A stretch of DNA of 64,000 nucleotides, taken from the NCBI GenBank assembly GCA_037176885.1, contig JAWWNJ010000002.1, forward strand, positions 434,001 through 498,000, given 5' to 3'. Under the pieces are notes generated by a model that ran no database searches, was not told the DNA's origin, and worked only from the letters and a program-made list of their open reading frames with translations. Numbering within the stretch: the first letter of the stretch is position 1; every line of letters begins with the position of its first letter. The position numbers and the translations under genes are program-made. The DNA is from Favolaschia claudopus. Its lineage: Eukaryota; Basidiomycota; Agaricomycetes; Agaricales; Mycenaceae. Below, in pieces: positions 10,694 through 22,600 of the stretch.

Positions 10694-12427
10694 TTAGTCG
10701 TGTTTTGCGCGGCGAACTCCGATCTCGTCCTTTTCCGCCTCCCAGCGCTTTAGAAATTCATCTCGTCGCCATGCGTCTGGCCATCCACAATCAGTGTAGA
10801 GCCTCAACAATGCTAGTTGTTCTTCTCGCTCCTGTTATCGTCCCAATGGGAGGACTATACAATAGGACAATCACATACTCACCTCACTAGCGAGCCATGT
10901 TTCATACGAAGGGCCATAACGTTTCTCTTGAGGATCGTTTCGGTAGGGATGCATGATCGGTAGCCGCGACAGTGAACTGTAAGCGTAAATAATTTCGGAG
11001 AGATATCTCGATGCTGGTACTGATGGAGCTCCTCGATACTCCATCTTGTCTTTCTCGTTCCCCGAAGCTTTGCAATATCGTCGCCATTCAACGGTATCCT
11101 CCGGCGGCGATCTCTCCGTGCAATACGCGCGGATGACCCCGATTTTCGTGTCGAGCATGACATTCCAGCCGTCTCGTCTGGGAATCATCAAGGGCAGGAG
11201 CCAAGCATCGATGTCGGGACAGTCGTCGATATATTGGTATGGGTATGGATGCCGTCCCTCTCTCAGACATTCCTCATTGGTATAGTTGGCAAACCGGGTC
11301 TGAGCAACTATTTCGCAGTCTTCCCATTCGATATTTGATTTGACGTATGGTAATCGGTGCATGAGGGCGATGGCAGCTGGAGCGTATCCTAACTGAACGG
11401 CAAGAGCCTCGTTCAATGGTGGGTTTGTGTGGGGGGCATATGCGACGGAGTGTTCCGGCCAATGTCCCATAGAGATCAAAAGCTCGTAGAGTTGCGTCAG
11501 AAGTGCGACGACTTCGTCTGGATTGTAAACGGACGCTGCGTTCTGTTCAGCTTCGACTAGCTTCGCGATTTGTTTGGCTAATTCTTCTTCCTCGAGAGCT
11601 TCTTTTATGGATGGGGTGGGGGAAGACGGCCAGTTTGTCTCGGCATCTGCGTTGAGTTGAGCCAATTCAGACTCAGAAACGTCGATTACATAGTCTGAGG
11701 TGGCGCTACTGGAGTCTTCAGAAGCAGACTCGCTGCCAGGGCTACTTGCTGTATTTTCGGAGGGGATATAATCCGAGTCCAGATCAGAGTCGTCTGAATC
11801 GAAATCATCGTCGAGCCAGGACTTGGTTGGGGGGTTTCTCTCTTCTTCAAGAGTTACAAGGATGCTTGGCTGGCCCCAAGGCCATGGGTAAGGGACATGA
11901 GGACGCATGTAAGCAGTTACTAAGCACGCTGGACAAGGAGACTGGTGGATGAACGGAAAGAGTGAACGCGTGGGACTTTCAGCGCTGATCTGGAAAAGAT
12001 AAGATAATCTTTTCACTATCTTTTCCCGTCCTAGCTACTACTGCAATTGTAGCGTCGCATTGCCAATTTCTGCGCTAAAACTGACCCTATTCGAATTCTT
12101 GAAATGCCTGGCCTCATGGACAGCAAGACTGAGCCTGCAACTGGTTGGCTCAAGCTCGACAAGCTCGATGAACTCGAACGACTCGGGTGGCATCAACCAC
12201 AAGGTCCACAACTGGCATTGACGGAGGAGCTCTTGCGCTTGCCATGCAGTCAAGCAGGAGGTGCTACCTGCTTTCGCTGAAATTACGGACTTGAGAAATC
12301 TCGTGAGGATGGTGCAAGTTTTACAAGCTTCACGACGAGTTCTAGCATTCGAATAACTTATGAACTGATTTGGACAAAAATGGGACAGAGAGGTGCGTTC
12401 ATCAACAATGTATCCGCCACAAAACAA
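10694..12427 (-). CDS. Hypothetical protein with acidic serine-rich linker
   Basis: Minus-strand model: exon 12086-12427, intron 11990-12085 (GTCAGT...CCAG), exon 10883-11989, intron 10832-10882 (GTGAGT...AACAG), exon 10694-10831. The first part has CKTCTILTRFL and the next begins with FPFIHQSPCPACLV, so CxxC pairs are present. Then come an acidic disordered stretch (LDDDFDSDDSDLDSDYIPSE), a helix (EEEELAKQIAKLVEAEQNAA) and a compact globular half (EALAVQLGYAPAAIALMHRL; DDCPDIDAWLLPLMIPRRDG). The last exon gives LYTDCGWPDAWRRDEFLKRW and ends RRAKHD. The last half resembles SMI1/KNR4-type domains in layout, but this is not firm. The first exon and the start codon are the weakest part; two separate genes are possible. 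Confidence 0.6.
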
Positions 12428-13806
12428 TACAAGACGACTACTACAGTCAACTACGCGCGAAGATTAACGTGCTTTGGTTCGACCCGAAGGTCTTAAGCCC
12501 GGGGCCCACGACAAGGGAGCACGAGGGTTGCGAACCCATCCCCGGGAAGCCACACCCCGGTGGTACGAGAGGTCTGGTAAAGGTCCGGCTGCGGCAAAGA
12601 CAAGTCAGCTCAAGGAAAAAGAGAAGAAGACATGAAACGCACCAGGCTCGCTTGCCAAAGCGCCCCATCTAGCAAGAGGTCGTCCCAGGATGTAATGGCT
12701 TCAGTTCTTGCCAGTTTTGTCGCCGTTGTCGCGTCCGCCGTCTCCGACCCTTGCTATGCCGACGAAGAGCAATCTTTATCGAACGCGTCGTCGCATGTGC
12801 AGGTGGCCTACAGTTTTCAGCCGAGATCCTGCTGCGACGACGGTCGTGGCTCTTGCCGGAGGGTCGAGTTACGAACGGCGGGGCGGGCGCCCAGCTCACA
12901 TCCACCCTTCCACTCTATCGTTAGAGAGCAGGTCGACAACCCGGACAGCTGCCAGCACGGATAAAGTGGGTGCTGCCGGTGAAGTCCTTCGCGAAGGTCT
13001 ATCTTTCAAGACCTCTCCGCGGCGCCTGGTCGCTTCTTCCCTTGCCTTTGAACGCGTCAGAAATGCAAGAAAGGAGTGAAGACAACGACGGCAGGCTTAC
13101 CGTTTGGCTGCTTCCATCGCCATTCCTCCGTGCCCTTGGTTTCGCCTGGCCGGGGGGGCGGGGGGGTGTGGCCTGGGGTGGGAGAGGGTCGGACTCTCCC
13201 ACCCCGATGGGGGCTGACGCTGTCTACGACGATGAGCAAGCACTTTAACAGGAAGAAGTAGAGTGAGGCGACGGGACGAGGAGTGAGGCAACTCACTTGG
13301 TGGAAGGAGAGAACTGAGGTGTTACGGTCAGCCACCGTCACAATTTATACCCCTCCCTCCGATCGTCACCTGATTTTTTTCAAGAGCCAAACAAGCCCAA
13401 CGCTACGCGACGCGACGTGTTACTATTTATTGTGACCGACAAAAACTGGTGTGACGGGTTTTCTCCTCGTTCCGGACCGTCATGGTCGACCGTCATATGA
13501 ATATACACATATTTGCCTTTTTTAGCTGCGAGAAGTAAGAAACCGCATTGGGCGAGATGGCTGTTAGCCCTCGAATCGACTCGCCTAGACTGGAGAGCTT
13601 CAGTTTCAAAATGGCTGGGCCGATCGCTCAACGTCATGAAGGCTATCAGCCCCCTGCTGACCCTCAATCGCATCTTGCACCTGCACACCACATTCGTTTA
13701 TAAACCGCACTTTCTTTTGCTCTACAATCCTATACTATGGCTTCATCCCACCACTCTCCATTTCAGCTCGAGCTCGTTTCCATCTATCGCCGCGGCAGCA
13801 GCCACC
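12428..13806. other. Intergenic stretch without a supported gene; contains a G-quadruplex-type run
   Basis: Several overlapping small frames exist but none joins into a convincing protein. A cysteine-rich fragment near 12690-12760 (CNGFSSCQFCRRC) recalls half of a Zn2Cys6 cluster, without intact flanks. A G-rich run lies at 13152-13188. A TTTATAAA box at about 13696 lies roughly 105 nt before the ATG of the next gene. Confidence 0.5.
13152..13188 (+). other. Potential G-quadruplex run
   Basis: Seven G, one C, seven G, then shorter G tracts (GGGG, GGG, GGG) within 37 nt. The two G7 tracts alone can supply four GGG runs with one-base loops. It is intergenic, about 0.65 kb before the start of the next plus-strand gene. 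Confidence 0.6.
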
Positions 13807-14526
13807 ATGTTCAGCTCGGTTTCCGATCCGCCAACTCTACCACCGACGCAGTCTGGGCTGGAGCAGCAGCAACGGACGAAGGTCAATCCGAGTCTCCTTC
13901 CCTCGCCCTCACCTTCGAGCAAATTGTACATCATCAACCATGCCTCAGGCGAGCATGATACTGGCTTGCACGACTTTCTGGTCTACTTCGCCGTCATCAT
14001 GGGCTGCGTTTTCGTCGGTTGCGTGTATATCGTGGGTAGATCCTACTTCAAGACACGGCGAGCAAGCAAGTCAACAGAATGATACCGAAAATTCGGACGA
14101 AGAGGTATCGTTTTTACATTTTTTCCCTGCTTGTTTGCGTCTGCGGCTGACACCACCAACAGAAGCAAGCCAGCTCCGCCTCGCCTTTCCACTTCACCAG
14201 AGGTTCCGTTAACACCTCGCCCGGCGCCGCTCACTCGCTCGGAACTGCATTGGCTCGAACGTCAACAACCGGCGTATGTCAGTCAATCGGATATGATCTT
14301 TGGTCGTGGGCGAGGCTTTTTTGGTTTGAAGGCATTGTCCTCTTCTATCACCCTGGGCATCCACCGTCTTTGCTCCATCTCTGGTTCGTCAAATCTGCCT
14401 TTTATCAACCGTGCATCTTTCCTCGTCTCTCCTTTCCCCCTCGCTCTTTCATTCTCGCTCGTTCTTTCTCCTCTGTCATCTCTCAACATTCGAAACTCGC
14501 ACTTGTCTCTCTCCGGGGTCCACTAG
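13807..14526 (+). CDS. Small single-pass membrane protein, unknown function
   Basis: ATG at 13807 in a strong context (GCCACC-ATG). A Ser/Pro/Gln-rich N-terminus of about 50 residues leads to one strong hydrophobic segment (DFLVYFAVIMGCVFVGCVYI) and then a basic stop-transfer stretch (YFKTRRAS). In one frame the protein stops just after (KSTE). A splice from 14070 (GTCAAC) to the CCAACAG acceptor at about 14161 continues in phase with a more natural-looking segment (KPAPPRLSTSPEVPLTPRPA, LTRSELHWLERQQPAYVSQS) up to 14526. Predicted topology is one membrane helix with a short cytosolic tail. I do not recognise the family. The 3' limit is uncertain; another intron and exon may lie in 14330-14830. 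Confidence 0.5.
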
Positions 14527-14833
14527 CTCGAAGACTTGGCAAAGTAAAATTTATAGGAAAAGGCGTGCGGAGGCGGGCGACCCAAGCTGTGTGTCATACT
14601 CGAGAAAATCCAAATCATCGTCGCTTGCGGGAGTAGTCCTGTCCATTTTTCGAATTCTTTGTGGATTTCTTTGTTTCTGCGGTGAGCTATCTCTGTTTTC
14701 TCAAGACTTGTGTTTTGACAACAAGCTGCAGGATTTCTTTGACGCCTGCATTTCAAGCGGCATCAATCCTCTCTTTACGCTCATCAATAGACGGGAACCC
14801 ACAATCTCTGGTATACCGGTCTGTGTCGCTTGT

Positions 14834-15837
14834 CTATACGTAGCGGACTGGAAATTCCATTATCATTCGCTTGAATCGTCTATCCGTTTTGCGCGGCTGG
14901 CTCGATCTTAGGAATATGCTACTCAAGACAGTGCGTAGCTGCTTCTCTCTCAGACTGGAGTCCTCTATGGGCGGTTTTTTCGCTGTTCGCTCTTCCGACA
15001 CGTCATCGTCGCTCGATCGCTTTCTCTTGCGTGGCCTCTCTTTGAGTTCCATGACCTCACCCTTTTCCCTCTTCTTTTCTGCCCTTTTGTCGAGTACCCG
15101 TGCATGTTCAACGTTCTTGAGGTAGTCCCGCTGCTCCGACCGCGATTGAGAAAGCTCGACACGTAACTTGGCAGTATGTGCAGCTGCTTCGTGAGCTACG
15201 AGGGACATTTGAGAAGATGTTAGTTGAATCAAGCCCCGATACGCACCAACTTGTTCTGTAAGCATACTCCACTTGAACTTGGGAAGATATTTCATAGTCC
15301 ACACATCGTCCCTCCAACGAGTTCCTTTTCTTACCGCCGATCGGTTGGGCGTTTTGAGCATCTCTGCAACACTACGAGCAACTTTCTTGTCCTTGAATTC
15401 GACCCAACCCTCGGTGAAGTGTGCTTTTTTTCGTAGAGGTGTATTTTCGACGTAGATATGCGCGTTTGGGGTCTGTGCTTGGCCTCAGTTTTGTTTGAAA
15501 TTTTGGCAAAGATCGGGAACATCCCTCCCTGCTGGAGATATACTCTCCCGACCTCACCGTACCCACTCATGAGATGGCGGACTTTGGTGGGGCCGCATGC
15601 CCTGGCGGGATCCGAGATATGTAAATGACTCCTGCACGGTTCTGGGCTGCTTGGAACGCTGCAAGAGCCTCGCGGGTGAGAGGTTTAACAAATTTTTCTG
15701 TTGGACCGGAGAATCCCTCGGGGTCCATTCCTTCGGGAACGTCGTCGACGTTGTCAACAGATTCATTTTGTTGCTGTTCCTCATCCTGAGGATCGTCTAG
15801 ACGGGAAGTTGAGGCTTCACTGTTCATGGCAATGGCA
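14834..15837 (-). CDS. ESF2: Pre-rRNA processing factor of the ESF2/ABT1 family, with apparent frameshifts
   Basis: Minus strand, starting [18 protein letters not shown]. An acidic N-terminus leads to an RRM beginning [11 protein letters not shown], then [18 protein letters not shown] and [19 protein letters not shown], then the family hallmark [19 protein letters not shown] and a helical end ([20 protein letters not shown]) with lysine-rich stretches. Esf2/ABT1 acts in the small-subunit processome and stimulates the helicase Dbp8. These blocks lie in different frames with no room for introns between some of them. Breaks are needed just after IPPG, near an A7 run (T7 at 15425-15431 on the plus strand) and at two A4 runs downstream. 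An intron (GTTGGTGCG...TCGTAG) splits the helical part. It is divergent from ARS2, with about 250 nt between the starts. The identity is good; the frame is broken in this assembly. Confidence 0.75.
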
Positions 15838-16088
15838 ATGAAATATATATGCGTGAGAATTTGCGCGTGGGATATAACGGTGCCGGCCGGCGGCATTGGG
15901 CTCTTCATCGCGAACCACGACGAGCGACGGTATCTTTGCGCTGTATTAGACGGCGACCGCGCTCTGTGTTCGTGATCCAAGAGGTCTGTGCTTCACTATG
16001 CTCGACCTCCTTCATCTCCAGGCTCTGATGCCGTCTCTTGCTTTGCTCTTTTTCTCTTCAATTCTCAGTCAACCTCTAGTATATCCAA

Positions 16089-19000
16089 ATGTCCTGGACT
16101 TCGTCCTACCCTCCTCCCCGTCGCTCTCGCTCTCGCTCGCCTGGGAGAGGCTCTTACCCCCCCAGAGAGCCTCCGTATCCTCCGGACCAGTATCGCGGCG
16201 ACTGGGAAGCTTACGATCGCGAGCGCGCCTGGGCGGCTTACGACAGGGACCGTGGGCTATACGACTACCGTCGTCGTAGTCGCAGCCCCCCGCCAGAGCG
16301 TACGTATAGGCGCCTTTTCCCTTTCGACTCAATCTAAATTGTTTTCAGTCACTCGGAAGCGCCAGCGCTCGGGGTCGCCCTACGATCGCGAGCGGTACGA
16401 CCCCCGTCCGCGCTATGACGACTAGGTTTGGGATCAAGTGGAATACATGGGCTACATACGCTGACTTGATAACCCAGATGTTCACCGGCAATATGGAGGC
16501 TACTCGTCGCCACCGCGTCGCCATGCGTCTGGGTACCCGCCCAACCGCCGACAGCCTCCGGATCCTACCACTTTCGACTACCCCGCTTCATTGAAACAAT
16601 TTGCCGAGTGGTTCCGCTTCTTCCACCCCACACAGGCTGTTGAGGAGGATAACGCTGACAAGGCCGCTGAGCAAGAGGCCGGTGATGGTTCCAAGCCTCG
16701 CAACGGTATCAAGACCAGATGGGGAGAAGTATAAAAAGGAGTTTGCTGGAGAAGCAGGTCAGTGCTTTACTTTTTGTTTCTTATGCATGGCAATGTTACA
16801 ATGTCGGGTTTGTAGTTACGAACGATGTTCGAACACCACAGAAGATCACCTTGGTTCGCTGAAAAATACGACCCTGCTAAAGAGTACGACGATTTGCGCA
16901 AACGAGTGCGCAAGGAAGGGTGGAAGACAGAGTCAATACTTTTTTGGTGGATTTGGAGACGGGCAAATTCGACCCTGATTTGACACCGGAACCGGAGCCC
17001 GCCCGACGCTCCGATTCTCCCGTTAAAGAAAACGGCCCCAGCGCTGCCAACGACGAGCCTGCCTTCGACCGGCGCCCACCAATGGAAATGCCGCACCTAT
17101 TTCAGAGGAGCCTAAAGCAGGCGGCGACGATGACGAAATGCAGTTCAACATGAATGTCGATGAAGACCTCCCTGCCGACACTGACGCAAATCGTTTGGAC
17201 GCAAATGGCAAGAATGCCTCTAACGCAGCTAATAACAAGCGCTCCTCCGATCGTGGCGACGAGGTTTCTGTGATGCCGGAGGGCAATCAGGTCATGATAC
17301 GGACAATTCCCCCAGACATTGGCCGCATGAAACTCGAGGATGTGGCGTACTGTGCTGGGTCAATGATGGCATGTAACTGACCGCCCTTCGATATCCAGGC
17401 ATGCTCGAAGGTTCCTGGCTTTGTTTACATTGCGCTGGGCGACCCACTCCAGAAGCGTAATTTTTACCGAGCGGGGGTGGTTACGTTTCCGTGATGATGC
17501 CGACATGGGAGTCGTTTTGACTGAAATTAGCGGAGAAGAAAGTGAGTCGCCTTCGTCTGGAAGTGATCAAGGACATTGACGGGATGCAACCTATAAGATT
17601 GAGGGCTTTAAGCTACACGTCACCCATAATGTTAAGCCATTCACGAATCGCATGCGATATGCACCGGAGGTAGCCAGCCGACCGGATCGTATGGAAAAGG
17701 ATTTGGTGAATGTCAAGGCGCTAGCGGCGAAATTGGAGGTTGAAGCAGCGGAGTTGCGCAAGCTGAGAATCGCGCGTAGGCAACGTCACCGGCTGATAGC
17801 GCCCCTGCGGATGGCGAGGATGCACCCTGGACCCGTCTCCCAGAGGAAGAATTGGAGGAGGATCCTGAGCCACGGGAGGTCGGAAGTGATGCTGTTGAAG
17901 TAGGATTGAGAAAGTATGGCGGACCTGCGTGCGCAAGATCTTGTAGATATTAACAATGAAAAGGCGTACGAGGTCAAAAAGGTGCGTTTGGGAGTCCTGT
18001 GTCCGAGGAAACAAAAGTTAATGCTCATACAGACTACGGTTTCACTTGACCTGTATCTTGCGTACTTGCGGTGCTGCGTTTCACACATGTTACTACTGCG
18101 CAATTATCACAGATCTTTTGGAGGAGTTGCAGCGGAAGTGTATCAAGCACGATCGCAAGCCGTTGTCGAAAATGCTACTTGAGGAGCTCAAGGCAGCTGA
18201 AAGAGGCAGAGGAAAGCGGCCGCTGAGGATAAAAAACCTTCAGAGGAAAACGGAGGCGACGAGGCCTGCCGCTCTCGAGGAAAAGGATAACGAGAAAGAC
18301 AAAGACAAAGAGACAAAACCGTCTGACGTGACCGTATCCAATGATAAGGACTGGCGGCGCACTGGTTTGGTTTTTTCCGGCATTTATTTCTAAGCTAAGT
18401 GTTTTTACAGATGAACGATGGGTCGAATGGCTCGATTCCAAAATTGCACTATTGATTAACCGCGAGGGCGTTGATCCACGCGAATATGGCGGGAAAGCTT
18501 ACGAAGAGTATGTTGTAACTGCGTATCATGTAGAAAATCAGCTGAAATGGCTCGCAGCGAATTGAAGAAGGCTGTGGAGCCCTATCTGAAGCAGGAAGAT
18601 GAAGGAAGTTCCGGTGTAAGACTTGCCAAAAGCTGTTCAAGGCTACGGCTTTCGTTGAGAAACATATTGCCAACAAGCACCCCGAACTCGTCAACAAGCC
18701 GCTAGATGAAGTGATACATGCTATCTAATTCTGTCTGCTGCAATGCTGATCGCTGGGATGTTTTTAGTTACCGTACTTCAATAATTCGCCCTCGATCCGC
18801 ACCGCATTCAGCCCTTCACACACCCACCTCCCGTTACTGGTAGCGGACAGCAACTACCTCCACAGGCGTACGGAATGCAAGCCCGCGAGGCCACTGATAG
18901 TTATGGGCGTAAGCCAGTACCGTGACGGCGGCGGCTATGGGCAGTCTGGATATCCCCCATCCGGATACGGTGGCGGCGGGTCTCAGTGGGGGGATCTCTA

Positions 19001-19400
19001 TGGTCGGGAAGGGTACCCACCTGGATATGGATATCAAGGGCGAGGTGGACGGGACGATGGTGGGCCGAACGGGCGAAGGCTCAGTGATCGACTGGGTGGC
19101 TTCGCGGAAGGGATGTCGGGGGCAGGGTTACCTCAAAAGCCGGCGCCAACGATGGATGGAGCTCTTGTTAGCGGAAATGGTGGCGGTAATCGGGGTGGAC
19201 GAGGCGGTCGGGGAGGCGGAGGAGCAGGGCCGTTACCGCCTCCGCCACCGCACGCGAAGGAGGACCCGCGAGCAGCAGCAGGGAAACGGGTGAGCTATCA
19301 TGATATGGATTTGGTAGCTGAGGTTCGCAGTTTCTGCCCTGCTCGTTTATTTTTTTTACTCATCTGATTTTTACAGGGGGATGTTGAATTATCTTACTAG
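16089..19400 (+). CDS. ARS2/Serrate homolog, with many apparent homopolymer frameshifts
   Basis: Domain order follows ARS2/Serrate. An RS/RY-rich N-terminus (PPRRSRSRSPGRG) is followed by the DUF3546-type helix (FDYPASLKQFAEWFRFFHP), the block MFEHHRRSPWFAEKYDP and an acidic linker. Next come an RRM-like core (VPGFVYIALGDPLQKRNFYR), HVTHNVKPFTNRMRYAPEVA and CYYCAIITDLLEELQRKC. A C2H2 finger (FRCKTCQKLFKATAFVEKHI) precedes an RGG/Gly-rich tail ending DVELSY. ARS2 joins the nuclear cap-binding complex to RNA 3'-end formation and exosome targeting. At least ten one-base frame changes are needed between these well-preserved blocks, most at runs such as G4 16721-16724, G5 17473-17477 and C3 17075-17077. 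Introns with normal ends occur as well. Either the assembly is poor here or the copy is decaying; the uniform preservation of the blocks favours sequencing error. Confidence 0.8.
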
Positions 19401-19616
19401 TTGCAGTATTGACACCCAACTCATAACATTGCATGTAAACGTACTAAAGCCTAAAAATGAAACGAGGGGGATTGTTTTGCGACAAAGTTTGGATTCGAGG
19501 AAATGATATTGGCCGGCAATTGCCGGCTGGATTTGAATATTACCGCGGGTACAGTCAGTGCGCTTGGAACTGAACGTCTGGCCCGCTGCTTGGCCACGTT
19601 CCTCCCGCCCACCCAG

Positions 19617-22600
19617 ATGGCAGAGGGCATCGGTGACCTGCCCGCAGGTCTCAATGGTGACGGCTCATGGGCAACAGACACTCAAGACTTGACAATAACG
19701 CCGACAACGTTCACCTTTGTGCGCAGAAGCGACCCTGGCCAACCATCGACCCCGCCCACCCCCGTAGACCCTCCTGCAGACTCGCGGCAGGCAGGTGGTA
19801 GTGAAAATCTGGTGGATGAACCATTGTCCGAGGCTGAGGACAACAACAAAACAGACACTCCAACCAATCGCCCACCTCGCCTACACCCTCGCTTCTCCCG
19901 TGCTTTCTCTCTGCCGCAGCTCGGAAGACTACAAAATCCACATCGCAGCGGCCAGCGTCCAAGTTTTACATCGCATCCCACGGACCCTGCGCCCGTGGCT
20001 TCTCAGTTCTACGAGTTGTCGCTTGAGCTTGCTGACATGGTTCAGATGGCCATCCAGACGCTGCTGCAGATCTCACCGCCGCAGGTTCTGGAGTCTACGA
20101 GGGAGCAGTTTTCGGCATGCGCATTGAGTGTACCGACACCCTCAATGTCGGCTATGTTCACGGCTATGCGTAACCTCAATTACTTCTCGGCGAATATGTC
20201 CAGCCTTTGCCAGGAGCCGCCTGACGAGATGTTTGGCCCAGGCACCCCTGGACTCATTTCTCACACCAATTTTGATCTGGGGGAGCTGCTACAGAGTGTT
20301 GGTGACGTGATGAGCGGCGCCGCTGCTGAGGTTGGCGTTGATTTGGTGCTATATCACGGCGACCTCAGTCTCAAGTACGCATGTGTGAGAGGCTTGGAGA
20401 GTGGCTTGACTGTTGCCTTGTCTCATGTAAGTTTACTGCCCTGTTTCATGGCCAATGTTTGACTCAAACAGGTTCTACGTCAAATAATGTCCGTCGCTCG
20501 CGCAGGCGACTCGATCGAGGTTGGTCTTTACATAGGCTTCGCCCCACCCTTAGGCCACGATATCACGATACCTAATGACCTCGTTACCACCGATGCTATC
20601 ACATCCTCTCCGACATCTGAGGATGGTCCTATCAACTGCGCCATCCAGATTGCTCACAAGTTCGCGCAATCGAACCCATGCGAAGGGGATACAGAACCCG
20701 AGGTACGGGCACAACCCCACTTTTCAGGTCTCATTCTGCGGCGGCTGTTGCGACAAATTGGAGCCACCTTAACTCATGACTTGCCGTCCGGGACGGGAGC
20801 TCGTACATGCGAGCTTTCGTTGTCGTTTGAACGCGCGCCGGCTGGAGCGGTGGAAGTAAGCCCCTTTGGGACCCCCAACAACGGGGAGCCTACGTTGGAG
20901 GAACTGGCAGCGTTTGCGGAGACGCTCAAGGGTGCCAAGGTCGCACTCTACGCATCGTCAAAGGGTTCATTTGCCCAACACGTAACGCGGTATCTAGCGG
21001 ATTGGGGCATGGATGTCAGTCATATGTCCACCGACGGAGATGCTGAAGCGGACGAGCCCTCTGGCCCACCAAGTCCAACCACGCCTTCACTTGACCAACC
21101 GACGGTGAAGGTAGAGACAGTGAAAACGCCAGGTCCGCAGCGGCCTTCGTTCGTTTTTATCGACGACAACGTGGATGTACTCAAGGAGAGGTTGAATGCG
21201 TTGAGGGTTGAGCCGCCCTACCAACTAACGCTGAATCCGAAACGACCGCCACTGCAGCATCCCGATGCGCGCCCATATCCCCTTCACTCACGTCGCTCCA
21301 CTACCCAGGTTCCACGTCTCGTATCTGGTTCCAACATGCTCCCGACCCCTCCCATGCCCAACATGCCTTCCGCTTCCCCTAACTCCCCCATCATTGTCCA
21401 TTTCACGAGTCTGGCCAATTTCAAGGTCGTTAAGGACATTCTCCAGTCCATCCTCAGCACCTTCTCATCCCCCATCCCTGAAGTGATGATTGTGCCCAAA
21501 CCTGCCGGGCCTAAGAGAGTGCTCACGCAGCTGCACATGGCAGTTACGCGTCCGCCGGTGGACCCTTTCTTTTCTCCCATTGCGACAAGCCCGGCCACCC
21601 CTGCGTCCAGCTCCTCGTATCTCGGCGCAAATTCGTATATGGGGCATCCCTCTCGCTCACCTCGGCCGCCCAGCGCCAGGAGTAATTCGGATCGTTCAAA
21701 TCGTAGTGGAACGAAAGAGATGCTGTTTGAGCGCACCGCGTTACCCCCTTCACCTCTTGCCATGCCACACACAAACTCAAGTGGAAGCGAGTATTTTTCC
21801 TCAGAGGACGCAGCCCATCTTGGCGCAGGAGCTGTACAACTGGGATCGACGCCTTCATCTGGGCTTCTGATCTCAAGCCCTCCTGGTCAGCCGGCGGGAA
21901 TTTTCTTCAGTCCCAGGGCGAAGACGAACTCTGCGGCCCCAACGGCAAGGAAGACTTCCGTTGGACCGCCTATGGAAAGGGACCAAGGGCAGTTGGCGTT
22001 ACCGCCGTCTAGCAGAAGGGGTTCAAATGCAGGACAGCGCATTCCATCAGCGACGTCGACAAACGAACCGAGTCAGACGTTCTCCTCCTTGCATGAGGCT
22101 GCCTCGGGATCTGGAGTTGCAGAACGCTCCCCAAGGCCGCCGTCCAGGCTAGCATCAATTTCCATACCTGCATCGCCGAGGACGGAGCCTGTTTCCGAGC
22201 CTGCATCTACATCTGCAGCGCTTACTCCCCCGACGAGGACGGACAGTGCGGAATCTGCAGGAAAACAGCAAGCATCGCCTGCCGCAACGTCGTCTCCACA
22301 GATCTCCAGTCCTACTGCGATGTTTCGCCGGCCCATGCGAAGGCGGACGGCGACACCCGACATCAAGGTCCTGGATAATACGAAAAAGGCGTCCGATATC
22401 GGTATCGTGCCGCCGATTAGTGTCTTGATTGTTGAAGGTTTGTTTTACTCTTCCTGCATGCCGTTATAATAGGGCTAACGAGTATGCCAGATAACGTCGT
22501 CAATCAGATGCAGCTTGCTGGATTCATGCGCAAGAAGAAACTCAAGTACCAAGTTGCGAACAACGGACTTGAAGCCGTTGAAAAGTGGAAGACCGGGAAT

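Noticed and set aside
12430..12640. tRNA-like stretch (GGGTTCGCAACCC on the minus strand)
   Set aside because: The T-arm-like hairpin has no matching acceptor stem, D-arm or anticodon arm.
12632..12964. Possible Zn2Cys6 transcription-factor fragment (CNGFSSCQFCRRC, preceded by KRTRLACQ)
   Set aside because: Only half of the cysteine pattern is present, flanking frames do not join and no downstream regulator domain is seen.
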